A stretch of 64,000 nt of DNA from NCBI RefSeq assembly GCF_003323745.1, contig NZ_QOIL01000027.1:79598-143597 (forward strand), read 5' to 3'. Origin of the DNA: Sphaerisporangium album (GTDB lineage: Bacteria; Actinomycetota; Actinomycetes; Streptosporangiales; Streptosporangiaceae). Each line of letters starts with the position of its first letter. Positions within the stretch are counted from its first letter, which is position 1. The notes beneath the pieces were generated by a model. The model did not search any database. It was given only the letters and a program-made list of their open reading frames with translations, and was not told the origin of the DNA. Made by a program: the position numbers and the translations under genes. This document shows, piece after piece, positions 52,598 to 59,878 of the stretch.

Positions 52598-55382
52598 GCT
52601 GACCCCTTGCTGTGTCGTAGAGCTCGATCAGGAATTCGGCGACGTGGGCCCGTCCGTGCTCGTCGCGCAGCCACAGCTCGTCCAGGCCGGGGCTGCACTC
52701 GGTCAGCACGATGCGCGAGGAGGCGCCACGGGCGAGCTGCTCCAGCAGCTGGATCGACATCCAGCTGTCGAAGTCGACGGGCAGCGGCTTGCGGGCCGCC
52801 TTGCGGTCGTCGCCCGGACGGGCCGGCCCGGCGTCCTCGTCCGGGGCCGTCCCACGGCCGGAGGCGTCGACGCGGGCGAAGACCCGGTCGGGGAGCCCGT
52901 GCTCGCGCCGCCACCGCCGGACCCTGAGCAGGTGCTCGGCGTCGGTGTGCCCGGGGTCCTTGAACGGGAAGACCTGGGTGTTCAGCTTCCACATGCGGCG
53001 CTGGAGCACCAGGTTCCCGAGGACCAGGCGCGGGTACATCGTGATGCCCTCGGCCGGGATCGGCCTGCCGGTGCCCGCCCACAGGTCGATCTGCGCCATG
53101 CCGCCCGGCGCGAAGCACATCAGCGCCTGCTGCACCTCCGGCAGCGCCATCGGCAGCAGGAAGCCCAGGTAGAGGGGGATCACCTCGCGGTCGAGCCGCC
53201 TGGACACCAGCCGTACCCGGTCGGCGTGCTCGTCGTGCACCATGACGATGTCGTCGAGCGGGATCCGCTCGTCCGGCGGCCGCGTGCTGACGTCGCCGGG
53301 GCAGACGATCTCGTAGTCGGTGACCGCCGGGTGGATGTTGAGGTTCGTCGTCTCGTACCCGCCGCGCAGCTCGGCGAGCACGGCCCCGGGCGGCGTGTAG
53401 CGGCGCAGCGTGTCGGCGAACAGCTCCCGCGCCCCGGCTCCGTCCAGGTCCAGGCTGTGCGCGAACCGCGAGAACATCAGCGTCAGCCCCGAGTACGCCT
53501 GGTTGAGCACCAGCCGCCCCTCGCCCGGTCGTCCGGCGGGGGAGGCGAGCTGGACGAACATCGACCAGGGCTGGTCGAAGCGGCGGTCGGCGGGCAGGTG
53601 CGCGCGCACCGCGTCCACGAAGTCCGGGCCCAGCCGGATCTCCTCCGGCGTGCCGGCCTCGGGCTCCAGGCCGCGCAGGTGAAGGGACGCGGCCTCGCGG
53701 GCCCGGTCCAGCGCGGCGATCTCGGGCAGCTTGAACCAGTTCTCCTGCGGCACGTAGTTGTTGCCGTCGTCGAAGGCGCGCCTGCGCATCGCCCGCTGGC
53801 CGTAGGGGGAGAAGAAGTCGCGCTGGAACTCGTGGCAGAACCGCTCCACGTCCTCGCATCGGCCCCCGGATCCGTACCGCGCGCGGAAGAACCCCAGGGC
53901 GGTCAGCCGTCGCGGCAGGCTCAGGTCGAACGCGGGCAGGATGTCGGCGAGGGCGGCCAGGGACGGCAGGTACCGGTCCTCCCACGCGGCGCGGCCGGTC
54001 GCCATGCCGTCGCTCGTGATCGTGGTGTCCTCGTAGACCAGGGTGCGGGGGACCAGCCGCTCCGGCGCCCCGGCCAGGGCGAAGGCGTCCTGGACCAGGC
54101 GGCGGATCGCGGCCAGCAGGACGGCGCGCTCGCGGGCCGGTGTGGTCGCGTACCGGGCGATGAGCTCACCCGCGTCCGCCAGCGCCGCCGCGACCTGGCG
54201 CAGCGTCGGATGCGACCGCGCCGCCAGGGCCTCGGCGAACGCCGCCGCCGGGTCGTGCGCCCGCAGGTCGATCTGCAGGTCCGGGGCGAGCAGGAAGCCC
54301 AGCCTCAGCAGGTGCCCGAGGAGCTGGTCGGCGGTCTCCACCGTCCGGTCGTCCGCGGCGGCGGCCACGCGCTCCGAAAGCTCGCGCAGGGTGAGCCGGT
54401 CCTGCCGGGCGATCGTGACGACGTCGTTCAGCGCGGGGCCGCTCGGCAGGAAGAACAGGTCCTCGTGCACCCCGTCGAGGGCGACGACCGCGTCCGGGTC
54501 GGCCCCGGCGGTGGTCCTGCGGCGGACGTACCGGGTGATCTCGCCGTCCGTGCTGGCGCCAGGCGCCAGCGCGACCGGGATCTCCGAGCGCAGCCCGGGG
54601 TCGGCGAGGATCACCGCCGACAGGCGGGCGAGCACCGCCACGTTGAGCCGGACGGTCGAGCGCTGGCGCAGGGACACCGGCTCGGGCACCGGCCGCGCCG
54701 CGTCGGAGGTGAAGCGCCCGAGCCCGACCGAGGTGAGCGTGCTGAACGGGCTGGTCTTCAGCGCGGCGCGGTAGAGCAGTTCCAGCAGCGTCCACTCGAT
54801 CTGGCGGCCGCTCTTGTCCAGCTTCCTGGCCGGGTCCAGGTAGCGGTCCATGCTGCGCTCCAGGACCTCCGACTGCAGCAGCACCGCGCAGCGCAGGGCG
54901 TCGTCGGCCAGCAGCTCCCTGGCGCGCGCCCGGGCGGCGGCGAGGTCGGCGCCGAGGACGTCCATGCCCTCGGCCATGACCTCGTCCACCGACGCCATGG
55001 CCCGCGTCCACTCCGTGAGCAGGGCGGCGCGGGCGGGCGTGAGCAGCGGCGCGGCCTTGGCCAGGGTGGCGGGGCGCGGGCGGCGGGCGTTGTACACGTC
55101 CCGGCGCAGGTTGACCAGCGCGACCCGGCCGGGGTCGGCGCCGTCCAGCTCGGCGAGGGCCTTCTCGAACTCCTCGCGCAGCCGCGCCCCGGCGGCGTCC
55201 CGCGCCGCCTCCCGCTCGAAGACGCGCCGGGTCCACGCCACGGCGTTCTCCGTGCGCAGCAGGGCGGTGACGCCGGCCGCCTGACCGGCCACGCGGAGCA
55301 GGAACCCCTCGCCGAGCCGCCACCGGGCCGCGGGGGCGGCGGCGTCCAGGTCGCCCGCCGGGTGGTCGAGGAGGTCGGTCAT
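52590..55382 (-). CDS. LanB N-terminal (glutamylating) dehydratase
   Basis: A 930-aa Lant_dehydr_N protein. Family marks: LKTSPFSTLTSVGLGRF near residue 205, RFCHEFQRDFFSPYGQRAM near 515, VLNQAYSGLTLMFSRFAHSL near 620, and ECSPGLDELWLRDEHGRAHV at the end. It uses glutamyl-tRNA to activate Ser and Thr of the precursor; the partner SpaB_C protein would do the elimination. AGGAAGGGG lies 8 bases before the ATG at 55382; the frame remains open upstream into the SagB gene. The start overlaps the SagB stop in ATGA. Confidence 0.93.
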   Translation of the reverse strand: MTDLLDHPAGDLDAAAPAARWRLGEGFLLRVAGQAAGVTALLRTENAVAWTRRVFEREAARDAAGARLREEFEKALAELDGADPGRVALVNLRRDVYNARRPRPATLAKAAPLLTPARAALLTEWTRAMASVDEVMAEGMDVLGADLAAARARARELLADDALRCAVLLQSEVLERSMDRYLDPARKLDKSGRQIEWTLLELLYRAALKTSPFSTLTSVGLGRFTSDAARPVPEPVSLRQRSTVRLNVAVLARLSAVILADPGLRSEIPVALAPGASTDGEITRYVRRRTTAGADPDAVVALDGVHEDLFFLPSGPALNDVVTIARQDRLTLRELSERVAAAADDRTVETADQLLGHLLRLGFLLAPDLQIDLRAHDPAAAFAEALAARSHPTLRQVAAALADAGELIARYATTPARERAVLLAAIRRLVQDAFALAGAPERLVPRTLVYEDTTITSDGMATGRAAWEDRYLPSLAALADILPAFDLSLPRRLTALGFFRARYGSGGRCEDVERFCHEFQRDFFSPYGQRAMRRRAFDDGNNYVPQENWFKLPEIAALDRAREAASLHLRGLEPEAGTPEEIRLGPDFVDAVRAHLPADRRFDQPWSMFVQLASPAGRPGEGRLVLNQAYSGLTLMFSRFAHSLDLDGAGARELFADTLRRYTPPGAVLAELRGGYETTNLNIHPAVTDYEIVCPGDVSTRPPDERIPLDDIVMVHDEHADRVRLVSRRLDREVIPLYLGFLLPMALPEVQQALMCFAPGGMAQIDLWAGTGRPIPAEGITMYPRLVLGNLVLQRRMWKLNTQVFPFKDPGHTDAEHLLRVRRWRREHGLPDRVFARVDASGRGTAPDEDAGPARPGDDRKAARKPLPVDFDSWMSIQLLEQLARGASSRIVLTECSPGLDELWLRDEHGRAHVAEFLIELYDTARGQHG

Positions 55383-57172
55383 CGCGCCGCCCCTTCCTGA
55401 GTCGCGCCCGCGTCGCCGCGGCCGTCGGAGCGGTACAGGCTGTGGTCGTAGTGGTGTCTCGGGCGCTCGTGGCCGAGCAGCATGAAGATCATGCTCCGCT
55501 CGCCGGTTCCCTCGATGCCCAGCAGCGCGTCGATCCCGATGTTGTCGAGCCCGAGCACCGCGCCGACGCCGAGCCCGCGCGCGGTCGCCGCCAGGTACGC
55601 CGTCTGGGCGGCCTGGCCGACCTCGATGCTCAGCATCCGGTACCCCCGCGCGCCGTACGCCGCCACGAGCGCCTCCAGGCGGCCGGTGACGACGATCACC
55701 GCGGCCGCCTCCTGGAGGCTGTAGTTGGTGAGCGCGTAGAGCCTCTGCAGCCCGGAGACGTCCAGCGCGGGCCCGGCGACCAGGCGGTGCTCCGCGGCGT
55801 CGTACCGGTGAACCCGTCTCTCCAGTCCCGCGACGCTGTTGGCCAGCACCCACTGCCCGGTCCACGCGTGGGCGCGCGGCGCCGGGGCCACGTCCGTGCC
55901 GGCCCGGCCCACCTGCGCGACCGACGACAGCACCCAGCCGAGGTCCCGCACGTCGAGCGGCGGCCGGGCGCTGAACAGGCCGAAGCTCGTCCGCCTGGCC
56001 AGCAGGCCGGCGCCGACGTCCAGATCGGCGGGTCCCGGCAGGGGATCGGGCAGCGGGACCACGGCCGCACCGGGGTCCGCGCCGAGCTGCGTGCCCGAGA
56101 GGGACGACTCCGCCGGTGACCCCGCCGGAGTCTCCACCGGTGCGTCCTCCAGTGCCCCTGCCCGTGCCACCTCGGGGCCCGGGCGCGGACGGTCGCCGAC
56201 GAGTGCCGCCGCGTGGACCCGGCTGACCAGCTCGAACGCCCGCACGCGGCGCGACCGCTCCCAGACGCGGCGCGGCGCGCTCCCGCCGATCCTGGCCTCA
56301 GGGACCGGCGCGGTGCGGGGCGTCTCGGTCACCGGGCCGAGCGGGACGACGGCGAATGGCGCCTCGGCGTGCCCGTCGACCTCCAGCACCGCGCCGACCG
56401 CGGCCTCGTCGAACCACAGGACCGGCTCGACCGGCGTCCCGTGGGCGGCGAGGACCAGGCGCCAGGACGCCAGCAGCGCGCCGAGGTCCTGCGTGACCAC
56501 GTGGTAGGCGAACGAGTTGTACTTGAACGCGTTCTTCCAGAACCGCAACGTCGCCACCGCGTACAGCCCCGCCCGCGCCCCGGTGGCCGCGGCGATCTCG
56601 TCGCACCGGTCGCGGGCCGACAACCGGTCGAGGCTGTGGTGCCCGGTGTCGTAGTGGTACACCCCGGCGGGCAGCGGCCCGGACCGGCCGACGACCAGAT
56701 AGCTCTCGGCCGGGTACATCCCGCCGCCCGACGCCGTGGGCCGCGCCCACACCGCCCGGTCGCTGCGGGCCTTGGCGCGACTGTCGTCGTTCCAGTTCGG
56801 CTCCGTGCGGCGGCCGGTCACCCCGTAGGTCCCGAGCATCGAGGCGAGGACGCCGAGGCCGGGCGGCTCCATGGCCCGCGCGGGGCCACGCGCCGTCCGC
56901 ACCGCCTCGCCGACCCCGGCCGGGGGCATCGCGCGGAACGGCTCGGGCAGCGGCACCTTCACCGTGTCCTCGTACAGCTTGTGCCGGGACGGCTGGTCGT
57001 CCCAGTCCACCTCGAAGCCCAGCGGCGGCAGCGCCACGTGCTGCCGCTCGAACATGCGGCGCGCGTAGTCCAACGCGATCTCCGCGCTGCCCTGCGGGCC
57101 CCAGTGATCATCCGCCTCGGGCGGCGGCGCGGGGAGATGCGGGTGATCGTGGAGGCGGGGCGGCGTACTCAC
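55379..57172 (-). CDS. SagB-type dehydrogenase with two nitroreductase domains
   Basis: A 597-aa flavoprotein with two nitroreductase-like halves: about residues 80-280 (ARPTASGGGMYPAESYLVVG, then AFKYNSFAYHVVTQDLGALL) and about 385-580 (TSFGLFSARPPLDVRDLGWV, then YRMLSIEVGQAAQTAYLAAT). SagB/TbtE enzymes oxidise azolines to thiazoles and oxazoles with FMN. The Ala/Pro-rich linker between the halves is likely disordered. GTG start with AGGAG 10 bases upstream; it lies 13 bases after the YcaO stop. Confidence 0.92.
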   Translation of the reverse strand: MSTPPRLHDHPHLPAPPPEADDHWGPQGSAEIALDYARRMFERQHVALPPLGFEVDWDDQPSRHKLYEDTVKVPLPEPFRAMPPAGVGEAVRTARGPARAMEPPGLGVLASMLGTYGVTGRRTEPNWNDDSRAKARSDRAVWARPTASGGGMYPAESYLVVGRSGPLPAGVYHYDTGHHSLDRLSARDRCDEIAAATGARAGLYAVATLRFWKNAFKYNSFAYHVVTQDLGALLASWRLVLAAHGTPVEPVLWFDEAAVGAVLEVDGHAEAPFAVVPLGPVTETPRTAPVPEARIGGSAPRRVWERSRRVRAFELVSRVHAAALVGDRPRPGPEVARAGALEDAPVETPAGSPAESSLSGTQLGADPGAAVVPLPDPLPGPADLDVGAGLLARRTSFGLFSARPPLDVRDLGWVLSSVAQVGRAGTDVAPAPRAHAWTGQWVLANSVAGLERRVHRYDAAEHRLVAGPALDVSGLQRLYALTNYSLQEAAAVIVVTGRLEALVAAYGARGYRMLSIEVGQAAQTAYLAATARGLGVGAVLGLDNIGIDALLGIEGTGERSMIFMLLGHERPRHHYDHSLYRSDGRGDAGATQEGAAR

Positions 57173-57185
57173 CGGGACTCAACTC

Positions 57186-59135
57186 CTACGGGAAGGGGTG
57201 CGGGACGAGGTGCAGCTGTTCCGGCGTCAGGGGATGGGACGTCAGCCCCGCCTGGTAGGGCGCCCACAGGGTGCGCGGCATGTTCAGGACCCGCTGCCGG
57301 CGCCACCCGAAGTCGATCGGGATCAGCCCCGGCACCACGGTCGCGACGGTGTGCAGGCCCATCGACCGCTGCTCCGGCGTCGTCTGGTCGACCACCACGG
57401 TGTCGAACCCGCGCCCGGTGAGCAGGCCGACGATCTCCCGGGTCGGCTTCGCCAGATCGGTGACCGGCTCGCGGCCGGTGGTCCAGTCGGCGAAGACGTC
57501 CTCCAGCGGGGTGCGGCGGGTCTGGCGCAGCCAGTGCTCGGCGTGCCGCTTCATCTCCGGCATGCCGAAGAGCAGCGCGTGGTGCTCCAGCTCGGTGACG
57601 TGCCTGTAGTCGGTGACCATGAGCTCGACGTGTTCCAGTGACGCGGTGACCCGGTCCGGGAAGCCGGTCACGTACGAGGCGACCTCGCACACCGCGGCAC
57701 GCACGGCGTCGGCCGGGTCCAGGGACGCGCCCCCGGCGAAGCACAGCGTGCCGAGACCGCCGTCGCGGCGCACGGCGACCGCCCCGACGGCCGGGACGGG
57801 CAGGTCGGTGCGGATGTCGAAGCAGCGCAGGTCATAGCCCTGCAGGTCGACGTGCGCCCGCATCTGCCCGACCAGGGGGTGGTCCACCGTGTCCAGGTCG
57901 ATCTCCGCCGGCGTGAGCCCCGAGTACCAGCTGATCAGGAAGGCGTCGCGCTCGACGAGTTCGAGCAGGCCGTGCAGCACCGCCTCGGTCACCGAGCTCC
58001 CGGACGCGCACCCGTTGGAGCACTCCTGGACGGAGTTGCGGTGGTCGGCGCGGTGGTCGAGGTAGTACACGAGCTGCTCGGGCACCAGCACCGCCCGGTC
58101 GTCGCGCAGCGACCACCCCCACACCCACGGCACGCGGGGATTCTCCGACCACGGCACGTACTTGTCCTGGTGCGCGCGGTAGAAGTCCGGTTCGTAGAGC
58201 CCGCACTGCTCCATCGAGACATGAGGCGCGTCCAGCTCGGTCACGGACGCGCGCCGCGTCACCTCGACCCGGCGGGGACGCTGGCCCGCGTCGCGTTCGA
58301 GCCCCTCCAGCGCGCCCAGCAGCTCGCTGCGGCCGTAGCTCTCCGCGTGCCCGCTCCAGTACATCTCGTGCAGGCCGTACTTGCTGCGCACGATGAACCG
58401 GCCGGTCACCGGAGCGGTGGCGGTGGCGTGGTAGGCCCGCATCGCCGGCCGGCCCAGCATCCCGCACACCGGGTTGGCCAGGGCCTCCATCGGCAGGCCG
58501 AGGTCTTCGGGCGCGCGCGAGCGCGTGGCGCCCGGACGTACGGCCGGTGTGGGGACGAGGCGGACACGGGCGTTGTCCGGAGTGTCGGGTACGGGCGCGG
58601 AGCAGGATTCGCAGGACGAATCCTTGATCAGGCTGTGGCGGTCGACCCGGGCGGTCAGGAGGTCCACCTCCCACACCGGCCGGCTCGGCCCGTCGTCGCC
58701 GGCGTGCGCGGCGGCCGCCCCGACCAGGGCGGCGGCGATCGCGATCACGTGCGGGCCGGGCGCGGTGGCCGGCGAGCGGACGACCCCGTACGGTTCGTCG
58801 AGGATGCGGCGCTCCAGCATCGGCCTGCAGGTCGTCCAGCGTCGATCCAGGCATCGGGGACACGGACCGTCGCCGCCCGGCGTGGCCGCGATGACGATCG
58901 TCTCACCGTGGCGGCGGACGCTCACCGAAGGCGTGCGACCCGGCGCGCCCCAGGAGATCGTGAGATGGCCGGTGTCACCGGGAACGCCCAGCATGGCGAC
59001 GTCCAGCGCGCCGCAGCGCTCGGCCGCCGCGGCGGAGACCATCGCCGCGATCCGGTCGCCGAGAACGGCGACGGCCGATCGGGGGAGCGCCGCCGACGTC
59101 GGCTTGACGGCGGTCTCGTCAGTCAATCTCGTCAA
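57186..59135 (-). CDS. YcaO cyclodehydratase (TOMM SagD/TbtG type)
   Basis: A 649-aa enzyme. The first 200 residues hold a Cys-rich zinc region (GPCPRCLDRRW and SSCESCSAPV). The YcaO domain follows with SSVTEAVLHGLLELVERDAF (ATP/Mg site) near residue 385, and the protein ends in PHPFP, the PxPxP C-terminus of azoline-forming YcaO proteins. It uses ATP to cyclise Cys/Ser/Thr to azolines, guided by the ocin-ThiF-like partner. The start is uncertain: a TTG at 59135 has GGAAGG 11 bases upstream. A strong hairpin separates it from the precursor genes. Confidence 0.93.
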   Translation of the reverse strand: MTRLTDETAVKPTSAALPRSAVAVLGDRIAAMVSAAAAERCGALDVAMLGVPGDTGHLTISWGAPGRTPSVSVRRHGETIVIAATPGGDGPCPRCLDRRWTTCRPMLERRILDEPYGVVRSPATAPGPHVIAIAAALVGAAAAHAGDDGPSRPVWEVDLLTARVDRHSLIKDSSCESCSAPVPDTPDNARVRLVPTPAVRPGATRSRAPEDLGLPMEALANPVCGMLGRPAMRAYHATATAPVTGRFIVRSKYGLHEMYWSGHAESYGRSELLGALEGLERDAGQRPRRVEVTRRASVTELDAPHVSMEQCGLYEPDFYRAHQDKYVPWSENPRVPWVWGWSLRDDRAVLVPEQLVYYLDHRADHRNSVQECSNGCASGSSVTEAVLHGLLELVERDAFLISWYSGLTPAEIDLDTVDHPLVGQMRAHVDLQGYDLRCFDIRTDLPVPAVGAVAVRRDGGLGTLCFAGGASLDPADAVRAAVCEVASYVTGFPDRVTASLEHVELMVTDYRHVTELEHHALLFGMPEMKRHAEHWLRQTRRTPLEDVFADWTTGREPVTDLAKPTREIVGLLTGRGFDTVVVDQTTPEQRSMGLHTVATVVPGLIPIDFGWRRQRVLNMPRTLWAPYQAGLTSHPLTPEQLHLVPHPFP

Positions 59136-59179
59136 GGAACGCAGGACCTTCCGTGTGGCGCGGCCGGGACGGGCTGTGA

Positions 59180-59206
59180 CTGCGGGCCAGGGCCCTTGGC
59201 CCGCAG
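59180..59206 (-). promoter_or_regulatory. Hairpin between precursor genes and YcaO
   Basis: A perfect 10-bp stem CTGCGGGCCA / TGGCCCGCAG with a 7-base loop, 15 bases after the last precursor stop and without a T-tract. Such hairpins after RiPP precursor genes commonly limit read-through or protect the 5' mRNA, so that precursor is made in excess over enzymes. That role is an inference here. Confidence 0.6.
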
Positions 59207-59220
59207 CGTTCAGGTGCGGA

Positions 59221-59403
59221 TCAGCCGCAGCTTGACGTGCTGGTGCTGGTCGAGCAGCAGCTCGACGTGCTGCACGAGCAGCAGCTGGAGCAACTGCACG
59301 ACGAACTGGTCGCCGCCATGTCCATCGACGGGTCGACGTTGTCGACGACCTCGAACGTCGCCGCCTCGAGCTCCATCAGCTCCAGGCCGAGGGTCTTGCT
59401 CAT
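59221..59403 (-). CDS. RiPP precursor peptide 1
   Basis: A 60-aa peptide. The leader (MSKTLGLELMELEAATFEVV, then DNVDPSMDMAA) carries the TFE(V/I)xD motif seen in thiopeptide-like leaders. The core of about 29 residues is only Cys, Ser and Thr apart from the final Gly; it contains eight Cys and the block CSTSSCC shared by all three precursors. GGGAGG precedes the ATG. It lacks the Trp-Cys pair that opens the cores of the other two. Substrate of the cluster enzymes by position and composition. Confidence 0.9.
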   Translation of the reverse strand: MSKTLGLELMELEAATFEVVDNVDPSMDMAATSSSCSCSSCCSCSTSSCCSTSTSTSSCG

Positions 59404-59446
59404 CCTGTACCTCCCTTGTCTGTGCCGAGGTGATCGGTGCGAGGGC

Positions 59447-59629
59447 TCATCCGCCGCCGCACCCCGTGCTGGTGCTGCACGAGCAGCAGCTCGACGTGCT
59501 GCACGAGCTGCAGCTGGAGCAGCTGCACGACGAGCTGCACCAGCCCGCGGCGTCCTGTCCGAGGTCGCTGATGTCAGCGATCTCGAACGTCGCCGTCTCG
59601 AGGGCCAGGAGTTCCTGACTGAGGGCCAT
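59447..59629 (-). CDS. RiPP precursor peptide 2
   Basis: A 60-aa peptide. The leader MALSQELLALETATFEIADI continues SDLGQDAAG; the core opens with WCSSSCSC, contains CSTSSCC and ends in GCGGG, with nine Cys in all. The ATG at 59629 is chosen because GGAGG lies 9 bases upstream; the ATG at 59635 is only 3 bases from it. Closely related to precursor 3 in the leader and to both others in the core, so it arose by tandem duplication. Confidence 0.9.
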   Translation of the reverse strand: MALSQELLALETATFEIADISDLGQDAAGWCSSSCSCSSCSSCSTSSCCSCSTSTGCGGG

Positions 59630-59682
59630 GGTCATTCACCTCCTCTCATCAAAGATCGGTCGTGGGACGTCCGCCGCCGCGC

Positions 59683-59868
59683 TCAGCTGGAGCTGCTGCA
59701 GCTGCTGCTCGTGCAGCTGCAGCAACTCGACGTGCTGCACGACGAGCAGCTGGACGTGCTGGTGCTGGAGCTGCACCAGTCGGCGGCGTCACGTCCGAGG
59801 TCGGCGATGTCCTCCACCTCGAACGTGACGGTTTCCAGGGCGATCAGCTCTCGGTCCAGATCCGACAC
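59683..59868 (-). CDS. RiPP precursor peptide 3
   Basis: A 61-aa peptide starting at a GTG with GAGGAGGG 4 bases upstream. The leader MSDLDRELIALETVTFEVED continues IADLGRDAAD; the core opens with WCSSSTSTSSC, contains CSTSSCC and ends in a Ser run. It has seven Cys, fewer than its sisters, with Thr replacing Cys at two places. An upstream GTG-type extension to 59898 runs into the ThiF-like gene and is unlikely. It lies 10 bases after that gene, so it is co-transcribed. Confidence 0.9.
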   Translation of the reverse strand: MSDLDRELIALETVTFEVEDIADLGRDAADWCSSSTSTSSCSSCSTSSCCSCTSSSCSSSS

Positions 59869-59878
59869 GGAACCCTCC

